Assembly (NCBI GenBank): GCA_903813345.2 | Contig: CAIIXF020000007.1 | Span: 39,044,671-39,108,670 of the forward strand | Direction: 5' to 3' | Origin: Owenia fusiformis | Lineage: Eukaryota; Annelida; Polychaeta; Sabellida; Oweniidae | Length of the DNA stretch: 64,000 nucleotides | In this document: one piece after another, positions 11,501 through 23,120 of the stretch | How the letters are laid out: each line of letters starts with the position of its first letter | Numbering within the stretch: position 1 is the first letter of the stretch | The notes under the pieces: generated by a model | Told to the model about the DNA's origin: nothing | Database searches by the model: none | What the model saw: the letters and a program-made list of their open reading frames with translations, nothing else | Translations under genes and position numbers: made by a program

Positions 11501-12295
11501 ATTAAGACAATTGAAACTATCCATCTTTCCTTTTTGAAAAACATTCTTGGTGTGAAAACATCAACTGCAACACTAGCAGTTTATGGAGAGCTGGGTCGTT
11601 TCCCTTTGAGTCTATGTTTTGATATTCAACTTATTAAATATTGGATAAGGCTTATAAAATTGTGTCCAGACAACATCCTTTATAAATCATATCATTATGA
11701 TTATGAAATGCACAGTCTGGGTTTTAAAAATACATGGTCAAGTAAAGTTTATAACATTTTAAAAGATTGCAATCTTCTTTTTAACTGGAATGAACAAATT
11801 GTTGAAGATGATTTCACATTTATAAATGTTTTAACTAAGACATTGCTCCAAAATTATAAGGACAAATGGAAGTGTGATTTACAATTATATCCAGTTCTGA
11901 GAACATATGTTAAATTTAAGACAACTTTTGAATTGGAGCAATATTTAAGCCTTCAAAACAAAAATCATAGGCAATCCTTTACCCGATTAAGGTTAAGTTC
12001 TCATAAACTTCAAATAGAACTGGGTAGACATGTGAAACCACGGCCAAAACCTGAACATGAAAGAACGTGTAACGTTTGTGGAGAAATAGACAATGAAATT
12101 CATTTCATGATAAATTGCCAAATACATCAAGAAAATAGAAAACTATTGTTCGAGAACATCAACAGCAAAATTAAATTTGATAAATACCATCCTGAAAATG
12201 CATTCATAATGTTAATGTCCTCAAAAGATAAATATGTCCAAAAGCAAGTTGGCATTTTTATAAATAAAGCATTCAAGGTCATTGAACTTGTCTGA
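8569..12295 (+). pseudogene. LINE ORF2: endonuclease-reverse transcriptase, frameshifted
   Basis: Two overlapping frames (8569-9600 and 9515-12295) together encode about 1,200 residues. The first holds most of an APE-type endonuclease: WNINRL, LLCETWL, the YMPHKG block and IIVGDMNA. It breaks near 9560-9597, and the protein resumes in the next frame with VHDRHPDSDHAPIHF, the endonuclease end. The usual segment with an SxxDY-type motif between these blocks is missing, so the break looks like a deletion plus frame change. The reverse transcriptase follows: SPGIDGLPSN, NYRGINVLACLG, IDFRKAFDYVNR, GVMQGSLLS and the catalytic WADDLILIA. A CNVCGEIDNEIHFMINC knuckle lies near the end. The polymerase looks intact, but without a complete endonuclease this copy should not be autonomous. 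Confidence 0.85.
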
Positions 12296-12390
12296 AGAAC
12301 ATTCTGGATGCATCACACTGCTTTAAGTATTATGTATAGTTAAATACATGTTAATAACATGTTTTTGTATATATTGTATTTGTATAATAA

Positions 12391-12426
12391 TAGTGTAGTG
12401 TAGTGTAATGTAGTGTAGTGTAGTAA
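12391..12426. repeat. TAGTG microsatellite in LINE 3' region
   Basis: Seven or so copies of TAGTG with one TAATG variant lie in the 3' untranslated part of the LINE. Short tandem motifs near the 3' end are common in LINEs. Confidence 0.7.
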
Positions 12427-12899
12427 GTTTTTATTTTATTTTTGTACTGACTAATATGTCATACTATGACATTCTAAGAGTCAATACAAGATATATATAT
12501 ATATATTATCGGCTTATTTGCAATTGATGATGATTTTGGGAAAATTACATTTAATGTATACAGTATGCTACCACCTCCCATTAGTGACTGCTAATCAATT
12601 CAATCACCTTAAATATTGATATTCAAAAGTTACATTTCAAAAAGGTTAGCAAACAAACCTCTCATCAAAACTTTTCAAAATGTGTATTTTTGCAACATTT
12701 GCTTTGCTGTCGACAAGTGACGCCGAATGTAACTTTAGGTTTAACGCCCAATGGAAAATACGTGTTAATTAAATCACTTGTTTTATGTTTCTTCTTTCTT
12801 TTTACAATGTTGCTAAAGGGACACAATTCATATAGAAAACAACATTATTGATGAAACGTCATGCTTTTACATTTCTGATGTTATTTGACTTATTTTACA

Positions 12900-15800
12900 T
12901 TTTGCTTTAACGCATAACTTTGGCAACCTTAGGCCATCATTGAACTACGTGTTAAAGTGTTATATTACATACAATATATGAGTTCAAATAAATGTGAATA
13001 CAACAGTACAAAAATCAAAATTACAATCAATCAAAAATACAGGCATATTGAATTAAAACTTTTTGATTGCATTTTTAATCGACAATGCTAAAATAGTTTC
13101 CCTTTCTATGACATGGAATAAAAATGTAAATTTGTAACAAAGGCTGTTTTTATATCAATTGAAATCTTTCCCAACTCTCAAGATCTTAAGAAAAATTGCA
13201 CCAATTTTTATAAATTGTTATGCCAAGAATTGTTATTATGATTTTCTTAAATTTGGTGATATTGTTCCCCGGTAAAAATCCAGTAACAATATGTTTGTAA
13301 TAACTTATAATATTGATAAAAACGAAACTTGCCTTTATTTCCAATACCTCCAAATTTTCCAATTTTTTTCCCTCAATTACAATAGGTCGAAAATTGATGA
13401 TAAATTCGATGATTTTTTGAAAATCGTCATTCCCATGTAAACCAATGGGAAATGGTGGGTTCGGGACAAATCAGATCTCAGGATATCTATTCAGCAAAAG
13501 ATTCAGCAAAAAAAGTTATATAGAATATTGAATTGTCTAACTTTGTGTGTTTAGTTTACTTGATGAATACTAAAGTTACAGAGCTTCGAAGTCATTTTTG
13601 AAAATAATTTTTCACCCCATGTGTTACTATTGACTTTAAAGACCTATAACTCTGTTGAACTTGAAGAAACGTATCATTTTTTTGTTAAATTAAGTTAGCA
13701 AATTCAATTGCCTACTTAACTTGTATTTTTGCAAGGACTCAGCATCCATTCTCAATAACTAGGCACATTTCCATGAGTGAAATGGACCAAAAGTGAAGTT
13801 GGTTTAAATGGTTTCAATTTGATGTTTTATTATTTGAATATATGTCAAGTAGCTAAACCGCAAATATCTTCATCAATCTCAAACTCCTTCATGAAAAATT
13901 TGCATGTCGAAGCGCATATGATATTTTCTTAAAAATGCAAGTCTCTGTCATTAACGTTATAGTGGGGTGTCATATCAAGAGACCTGTATTTTGAGCCAAA
14001 GCAATATTCTCATGTTTACTTTTGCATCTAAAAATAAGGATATATTTTGCCTTGATAATGAATCATATATCAGAAATTTTGAAGATATATAATTGAAACA
14101 GACTCACATTGAAGACGGAAATCACAGATGAACTTATTATTCCCTTTCACGAACAAATCCTAAGTGCTACACGTCATTTCAATTTTGAAGAAAATCAGTC
14201 TAACTACGTTACACTTAGCTTTCTTTTCTGATGATGGATAGTATGAAGAATAAAATGATAGCTACGTTTTGGTGTTTGACACAGGAGGCATGATTTAATT
14301 GAGATGTATATATCATGACACCCTTGGTAACGTATATGATTCAAAAATAGTAACATCGTAGAATCAGTTATTTCTTTATGAATAATTGCAAAATATCAAC
14401 TGGTGTTTCTTATATCATGTTTACACTGAAATTTAAGCAATAATAACACTTGAAACAGACATAGTCCAATGCCTCATCATGTCACGTAAATGATGGTGAA
14501 AGTCACTAAATTCTAAAATAGCTACATTAAAGATAACACCAACCTCAACTATGTATGCAACACATATGTAATTAACTAAGTGCAACATGCGCTACATGTT
14601 TTAAAGAAAAAATGCAGGCTTAAAGTTACTTTTTCTTTCTTTACACATTTTAAATGCTAAAATCCTTTGTAACGTAAATGATACAAAACTCACAATCGGG
14701 GAATCAATACTATTTAGTATAAAATATGTGAGTATCGTCAAGAAGAAGCAACGCTAAGTGTCTCCTGATATCATACGATACATAACTACTAAAAACTTAA
14801 CTTATTCCTCCATTACCTTTACTTTGTCATATATATCCTGGACCAAGTTTGCATCTCAGGACTCAGTTCGAATAGCCTTGGGGTTGGCTTCTCCATTTCA
14901 GATAAAATATTAGTATTGGAGATTTTCAGACAAATAATGTCACTTTTTAGAGGAAGAAGACACATTTTGCTTCTCCATAAAATAATTTCCCTATCATTAG
15001 TATCTACACTTACAAAAAATATTTAAATCAGCGGTTATCATAAACTGCAGTGACATATTCGTCAACGTGTACCCCAATATCTTCACTGTCAGTATGCATG
15101 TCTCTGACATTAACACTCTTGAAAGGTGTTGTTGTATATTCTTGTATATCCATAAACCTGTGTGCGGTTCGGCTTTGACACGATTTATTTGCGTTGACCA
15201 AGGTAGATGTCCCTTTGCCTGTGACAACCGTCGGGTACACAGTCCCGTTTTGTTGTCCTCTTGCAAAATTCATGTTTAATGTGTTACTTGAGCAAGAAAC
15301 ACTGTCATAGCCGCTTGTGTCACAATGATTATTTCGGCATCACTGGGGTCATTAGCTGCCAATAGTATCTTCTCTGATTTTTCTTTTGTTTTTCTTGCTG
15401 TTAGGCTATCTATTTATTCTTAAAACGACCTCTTTATCTTTTCAGATGGCATTGCAGCTATTGGGACAATAAAATTATTGAACACTTTCTTTGGTCATGT
15501 ATGATCCACCTATTTTGTTTTTTCCTCTCATGATAGTATTTTTGAATTTCTGCACTAGTCTCTCCCATCTACAGAGTGTACATGTTGATAAATAAATATA
15601 CCGGTAAAGTTTTGACGGCAAACAAATGTGTGCAGCAGAGTTCATCAACTACGTTACCATCGGTAACGTAAGTTATCATATAAAAACACAGGGCCAGAGC
15701 TTCAATACAAAATCAATGATAGAAACGTGTTTTTATGTTCATTTTCACATTTATTCTAACAATGTTTATGCCATAGTTAACATTAAATTAACAACATATA

Positions 15801-17010
15801 TTCGTTTCACATGAGAGATACTATATAGGGTGTAATACATACCTTAAATTGCGTGGTTTTACTCCGAAAAAGTGGTAGACTTTCTTGATTCAGATTCAAA
15901 CCAATATGTGAGCTTAAATTTCCCTCGTTATAAACTTTATTCAGAGCTAGGAGTATGGTAATAGTTATTTTCGTACCACAAGGTATCGAAAATGATGGTA
16001 TAGTAAATGATGCAAACGACACTCTCGCTGCTGTATTGTATTCAAACAAAGTTAAATTGGTTGAACATAGTGATTAATCAGGTACACCCCTACCATACAA
16101 TTAGTTGATATAACATGAATTTGCTCAACTACGTATTGACCGTGGAAACATTGATCACGTAAATGATTTTCTTATCTATAACTTCATGAAAAACTGTGAT
16201 TATAATTTTCTAATGCCCAAATCTTCACGTTTCCAACTGCAACTTGTACGACTTTCTAACAAGTATTTACATGTGAATCCAGAAAAATATATAGCACATT
16301 GAATACATTATTTTTTCACCATCTTTATATAATTCATAGCACAAGGGGGTAAACATAAAAAAAGACTGGCGACATTTGCTTGGGAATATTTTTGGTAAGG
16401 TGAAAATGTCAAAATGATCGTTTCTATCATTTGACTAGAAGCTAGGATCATCTTGTGTATAAGAAAACACTTTATATGGGATGTTACGTATAAAAAGTTC
16501 TTCAATGACACCATACAATCCTGATTTTTGATATGGCGACAGTCACGGCAATTATGAATAGGCATATTCGAGTACATATAATAAAATATGTGTAACTTAG
16601 AAATCATATATTACATACGTGCTTGGTAGAGGGTCATATATACTACTTGTAAACACATCAAAAATTGATGTCAGTAATGTTAATACTAAGACTGAGCCTG
16701 GCGACATCAATTGTGCCTAGTTATTGAGAATGGATGTCAGATGGATGGATATATTCTTTTGTTTAACTTGCGGCAAACCTACCATTTCCCATTGATTAAC
16801 ATGGGAATGTCGATTTTCAAAAATTCATCAATTTACGACCTATTGTAATTGAGGTAAAAAATTGAGAAAATTTGGAAGTTTTGGAAATAAAGTCAAATTA
16901 CGTTTCCATCAATAGTATGAGTATTTTCATCGCAGGTTAAGTAAATAAAAATTCAAAGGTGAAGAGGCTTTAACACGTAGTTCAATGGGGGAGCTAAGGT
17001 TTCCCAACTT
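12900..17010. mobile_element. ~4-kb element with long degenerate inverted repeats
   Basis: Sequence at 12,920-13,790 recurs in reverse complement at 16,700-17,000. Matching blocks include CATTGAACTACGTGTTAAAG (12,941 against about 16,970), TCAATTACAATAGGTCG with TCCCATG and CAATGGGAAATGGT (13,372-13,455 against 16,780-16,860), and CATTCTCAATAACTAGGCAC (about 13,750 against about 16,720). The arms differ by several indels. No transposase is visible between them, so the unit is non-autonomous. The interior holds scattered copies of an ACGTAAATGAT-type motif and one gene-like fragment. Exact ends and target duplication are not resolved. Confidence 0.6.
15028..15340 (-). pseudogene. Gene-like fragment inside the inverted-repeat element
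   Basis: On the minus strand a frame of roughly 100 codons reads like genuine protein, not repeat translation: GYDSVSCSSNTLNMNFARGQ, then TVYPTVVTGKG, KSCQSRTAH, DMHTDSEDIGVHVDEY and AVYDNR before a TGA at 15028. Composition is balanced and hydrophilic, like an intracellular tail or linker. Upstream in the same frame a stop appears near 15,360; an AG within ACACAAG just inside could be a splice acceptor. I recognise no family. Its place between long inverted repeats suggests a host gene piece captured by the element. It could also be the terminal exon of a resident gene. Confidence 0.35.
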
Positions 17011-17575
17011 ATGGAGGGGAGTGTATTTTAGATTGATATGTAATACTTCTATATATATATTTTTAAAGAACAGTGAGAGGAGTCAACCACAATTAAATAA
17101 GGGTGGTGACGTTTTCAGCTTTAGTTTAATTATCATACTCTTCATCCTGTCAAGTGGTTGTCTTTAAAACGTTGCATATGTCAAATTCATGCGTCTAACT
17201 TCTATTTAACATGAATTAACAGTCAAAATGTCATTTATGAAGAACATTGACAGTAGGTAACTGATCGTAGTTGATACAAGTTAGTTGTTCAAGTTGATAC
17301 AAGATGTAGTTTGACATGGGGACGTGTTAGAATTAACTGCGATAACACTGCGATCTAACTCATCGCGACAACAAATAGATATATATACGAAAATAGGATA
17401 ACAATGAGATAAAACCTCCAATCTCCAATTCCTCTTATTTCTCGGATTATACTTCAAGTGGAAATTCTGATTTGACGTGTTTGATCGGATTTGATATGGT
17501 GCCTGACTAATCAAATGGATTTAATAAAAAGAATTGAAATGTCATAGTTAATTGCTTGATGATATCTGATTTAGA

Positions 17576-17618
17576 ATGAACGGTCGAATGAATTCATTTC
17601 TGCTTGCTAGACTGACAG
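17576..17618 (+). CDS. Mucin gene exon 1: start and signal peptide (part)
   Basis: ATG opens a 14-codon stretch, [14 protein letters not shown], that ends in phase 1 at a GTAAAT donor. Joined to the next exon it gives [17 protein letters not shown] followed by KSAPQ, a convincing signal peptide with a basic n-region and a likely cleavage near KSA/PQ. Exon 2 alone lacks a start, and this is the only phase-compatible candidate I found upstream. A start closer to exon 2 cannot be excluded. Confidence 0.55.
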
Positions 17619-20600
17619 GTAAATTATTAAGTTATCATATCGTATATCATATACGAGAGCTGATCATAAAGTTCTCATAATATCTCTCTTAATTTCTTTC
17701 TTTTAATATTTCCTTATGACATTTCCACAGAATGTGCAGCATGGAATGTTTTATCAATCCAAAAAATAATATCTAGAATAACAGAAACATTAAATAAGAA
17801 ATGGTTGCCTTAGTAACTTGAAATCGAGACATTCGGGCCAAATAAAAAACGCTAGAATGGCCCCAACATAATACGTTGTCAAATAAGCTATTAAACACAT
17901 TAAATAGTCAAATAATATGTGCCTTTTGACTGTTTTGAGCTATTATAATGGTCATGTGAATTGTGTAATCTCATAATGAAAGATTAATATGCTTTATTAA
18001 AAGTGACTGTTAGACCCTATGGTTGTTTTATCAAATATCCCTAGGAAATTTTGACCCTTTAGTTTCGTTTGTCATATGTTCAGCCCACAAACAGTGTGTA
18101 CGTTTGTAATATCATATTGTTTTAGATCATGTTTAGTCTAACCAAAGGATCTTAAAAACGTAAGATAGATTTTTATCTCTATGAATTTTATTCTTCCGAA
18201 GATCTCTGCATTTATAGCATTCTCTTACTTAGTCATTTCTGACCATTAGCTTTGAGTCTCAGACTCTGGTATCACATCTAATGAAGCATGAAAACATCCC
18301 CTATTATATCAAACAATCCACACGAACAAGTTTCAAAAGTAAAAGCACTTAACAACATTTTCAAGTTAACATATTAATGTGTTTGGTAATTTATGAGAGT
18401 TTATTATGTATGTTAGCCTTGCCCAAGTCGGTATTTTTTACTAATCTGATCTTGAATTATTACCGCCTTGTACAATCCAATACATCTCCGCTGATATTAT
18501 GCTAAGTTATTCAGCGGTTTCGAGATTTCCATAATACCTACGCTATCGGGGGTATCGCGAAACCTTATTGATTCACAGATCGCGTGGACACGACGTGTGA
18601 CTTCAGGCTGATTGACCAATCAAAACGTTATCAGGTTGAGCTGCATTAACAAAGCAAACTTCCCGTCTACGACTTGAAATTCAATGATCTGATCGAGTGT
18701 TTCTTTAGAGTTGCAATAGCATTCATGAATATATTATTTAATTAAATGTACATTGGAATGTAAGAGTCATTAATATAAATCAAATCATGCGATTTAATGT
18801 TGATTTAAAACTGATTTCGCGATGAAAATGCAAGATGAAAATGTACCGAGTCATGCAGTCGTCAATCAGTGATTCAATCTTACATGTCGATAATTTGAAT
18901 TCAGCGATCGTTTCAACGTTTATCGTTGAAATCTTATCACCTCCGGTTATCCAATCGATGCTCCGGCATCCACTAAACTCTGATTGATATTTATCTGATA
19001 AAATATTTGTATTTTCATGATGAATTCGTGCAAGATTTGTTCGTGAAAAGTCCCGGTGAAAAGTGTACTTGTTTTTGACCATGCATAATAATGAGCTAAC
19101 GCTACAGGGCCGTCGTTGATTGGTCAAATTTTACCGACATCAACAAACTGTCGGTAAAGCACGTGGCTTTCTCTTTGGTACAAGGCGGTCATAATAGAAA
19201 TCTAGATAAGTAAAAGAGACCGACTTGGGCAAGGCTATATGTATGTTTACATGGTCAATTAGAGACATTCTCTCAATTTCTTTTATTTGCCCCGGGTGCC
19301 TTTATTTCCCGTTACTATGGCAACCATTTTCTATTAAATATGTCTATTAAACTGAATATTTTTTCCTTTGTTAATTAAGAATGACTAATGTTCTCTTGCC
19401 GCAATTAAGGTTGTTTATTTTCAGCATGGATGGTATGGTGTTATCTGGTGGCAAAATCTGCACCACAAAGTAAACATTTATTTATTTTTTTATATTCAGT
19501 TTTCTAAAAAAATTAATGTTTACATTTAATTTTGCAATTACAATATCAATTAATTGAATGGAGGCTTTTATTTCAAAATTGTATACTATATCACAATATA
19601 TGCCAATCATCTTGTTATACAAAATCGAATATATGCAATATCATATCATAATGCTGTACTATTCGAAAACGCCATTCTATTTTAAGTCATTGACTTACAA
19701 CTGTGTCAATTCGATGTGAGTCTACGCATTGATTGCGGAAATGTTGGAATCAATTCTACTGTGTGTCAGTTGCGGGGCTGCTGCTTCGATGATACGGTTG
19801 CAAATGTTCCATGGTGCTTTAATGCAACAGGTATATTTTGACAACATTGAAAATAATTTACAAAGATGCACGTATTATGCATTGCATCAAAATGTGTACC
19901 GTTTCTGAAAATGTGCAACAAAAAGTTTAGACTAATAGACTAAGTATCATAAAAGGTGAAAATTCGTGCGATATCGAGTTCCGATTTTAAGAAATCATGA
20001 TTTTCGTAAAGATATGTTAACACGCCGAAGCGTCGTGTTTTTATTCGTTTTATTCTATAGAGAAGTAAATATAACGCTTTATTTGACACATACGATTGGC
20101 ATAATAGATTTATCTTTGATCAAAGCATCCAGAAATGACTCAGAAAATAAATAAATAAAAAATAAAATAACTTTTGGACGATCTAACATTACGGCATACC
20201 TAGAAGAATATGATTTCTCTTAATTTTTAAATTGTTGATGCAATATAAGTTATTCAAAAAGTAATCTTTTTGCATCTTTTTTAGTCACCTTATACTAAAA
20301 ATGCAATCTTTGTCTCTTTCTCAGAGCGAGCCTCGACGGTTATACCAACAACAGAAATTACTACACAACAGACTACAGCAACTTCAGAAGCATATACAAC
20401 AAAAGTCACTACTGCCACCATAGAACAAACAACATTTGTGTCAGAACCGACTACAATTTCTACTGAACCGACTAAGATAAGTGCGATACAAATGACAAAT
20501 ACGACAGAGCCAACTACAATTACTACAGAACATACTACTGCAACTACAGAACAAATTACAGTTATTACAGAGCCAACTACAGCAACTATAGAGCCAACTA

Positions 20601-23037
20601 CATTTACTATAGAGCCAACTACAGATACTACAGAACAAATTAGAGTTACTGCAGAGACAACTACAGCTACTATAGAGCCAACTACAGATACTACAGAACA
20701 AACTACAGTTACTACAGAGCCAACTACAGTCACGAAACAGAGTCCTGCTGCTACAGAACAAACTACTGTAACTACAGAACAAAGTGCAGTTATTACAGAG
20801 CCAACTACAGTAACTATAGAGCCAACTACATCTACTACAGAACAAACTATAGTTACTGCAGAGGCAACTAGAGCTAATACAGAGCCAACTTCGGTTACTA
20901 CAGAACAAACTACGATTACTACAGAGCCTACTACAGTTACTATAGAACAAGCAATAATTACTACAGAGCCAAGTATAGCTACTACAGAGCCAACTACAGC
21001 TCGGACAGAACTAACTACAGATACTAACACTACTGTTACGTCAGAGCCAACTACAGTTACCGCCTTAACAAACTACAGTTACTACAGATCCAACTACAGT
21101 TACTACAAAACAAACTACGGTGACTACAAGACCAACTTCTGTTACAACAAAGCCAATTACAGTTACGACAGGGCAAACTGCATTTACTTCAGTGCCAACT
21201 ACGGTAACTACCAAACCAACTACAGTTGCTAGAGAACAAACTACAATTATTACAGAGCCATCTACAGTTATTACAGAACAAACTACAGTTTCTACAGAGT
21301 CAATTGCAGTTACTACAAAACAAACTACGGTAGCTAGAGAGCCAACTACGGTTACTACACAACAAACTGAGTTGACTACAAAGCCAACTACAGTTACTAT
21401 AGAGCCAATTACAGTTACTACAGAACAAACTGCAGTTACTACAATGCCAACTACGGTAACTACCAAACCAACTACAGTTGCTAGAGAACAAACTACAATT
21501 ATTACAGAGTCACCTACGGTTACCGCAGGACAAACTACAGTTATGACAGAGCAAACTCCAAATACTACAGAACAAACAACTGTTGCAGTTACTCAAAAGC
21601 CGTATGCACTTACCACAGAGCCAACTACAGTTACTACAGAACAAAATACAGTTAACACAGAGCCAGCTACAGAACAAACTACAGTTACTGCAGAGCCAAC
21701 TGTTTCTTCAGAAGAAACTACAGTTCTTTCAAAACACACTTCAGTTACTACTGATCCAATTAGAGTAGCTACAGAACCAACAACCACAGTAGCTACAGTT
21801 GTAAATACAGGTACAACAGAGACTACTACAGTTAATTCAGTTACTACAAGACCAAGTACAGTTACAGCAGAATCAACTAAAGTTACAATAGCAAACATAG
21901 GAGTTACGACAGAAGCAACCGAATTAAGAGCAAATATTACAACAACAGAACCAAATACTTATTCTACGATAAGCGCTTCAGATATCATTACGGTTTATTC
22001 TTTATCTACAGCCAAAGCAAATAATATTATTACAGGCTCTAGTGAAGATTCCACAATGACAACTGAAAATAACGGGATTATTGTTGATGAAATTGTAGCA
22101 CCCGGTGAGTGAGTTGACTTGAAAGTAATTCAGTTCATTGTTGCAAAGATATTATTATCTTTAAAATTTGTTCACAGTGTAATTTTGGCGTCGTTGACAA
22201 ATAAATAATTTAATTGAAAAACAGTAGGCACACTTCTCTAAATATTCTACATACATCAGCAATTAATTATCTATCAAAAATTAGCATCAGATAAGATATC
22301 TAGGAGCTCAAAAACTAAAAAGGTCTCAATTTTTGAGAGTAAAATTTCAACTTGCTTCGACAAATCATTTCTTTGAACATAAACTTCAAGTTACCAGGGG
22401 TTTATATATGATCTTGGATTTGAGATTTGACTTTTTATTCTATACCTATCTAGTCAAAGGTCAAGAAGTATGTCACAAAGCAGACCAATCAATAAAACAA
22501 CCTACCAACCTACCTGCCTGCTTGCCAGTCCAGCCAAGCGCCCAGCCTAGTCCAGCCCCAGCCCAGCCAAGCCCTAAATAGCTACCTACCTACCTAGTTA
22601 CCTAACCTAGCTACCTAGCTAGCTACCTACCTAGCTAACTACCTACCTAACTAGCTACCTAGCTACCTACCTAGCTACCTACCTACCTACCTACCTACCT
22701 AGCTACCTACCTAGCTACCTACCTACCTACCTAGCTACCTACCTACCTAGCTGCCTACCTACCTAGCTACCTACCTACCTAGCTACCTACCTACCTACCT
22801 ACCTAGCTACCTACCTACCTACCTAGCTACCTAGCTACCTAGCTACCTAGCTACCTAGCTAGCTACCTACCTACCTACCTACCTACCTACCTACCTACCT
22901 ACCTACCTACCTACCTACCTACCTACCTACCTACCTACCTACCTACCTACCTACCTACCTACCTACCTACCTACCTACCTACCTACCTACCTACCTACCT
23001 ACCTACCTACCTACCTACCTACCTACCTACCTACCTA

Positions 23038-23120
<83 letters not shown>

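Larger units (their letters stand above)
5700..12515 (+). mobile_element. Near full-length two-ORF LINE (APE-type non-LTR retrotransposon)
   Basis: A 5' region with no convincing gene (5.7-6.4 kb) is followed by ORF1 (6413-8518), a 50-bp gap, ORF2 (8569-12295, broken once) and a 3' region with TAGTG repeats that ends in an AT-rich tail near 12.5 kb. ORF1 with an SGNH-hydrolase-like C-terminus, and ORF2 with apurinic endonuclease, reverse transcriptase and a terminal CCHC-like knuckle, place it in the Jockey/CR1/I superfamily group of LINEs. The exact clade needs a tree. The exact 5' end is unclear because it abuts tandem repeats, and I could not identify target-site duplications. Confidence 0.85.

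Noticed and set aside
8520-12320. 14-bp inverted repeat AGTGTGATGCATCC flanking LINE ORF2
   Set aside because: Intriguing placement at both ORF2 borders, but several 14-bp inverted matches are expected by chance in a 64-kb window.
18780-19127. 115-codon minus-strand frame as a gene
   Set aside because: It lies entirely inside a TIR element with target duplications and has no transposase or host-protein motif.
20290-21030. Long minus-strand frames opposite the mucin repeat (Val/Ser/Cys-rich, up to 246 codons)
   Set aside because: They are the complement of a 21-bp repeat that lacks stops in several frames; composition is that of the reversed repeat and no splice or start context supports them.
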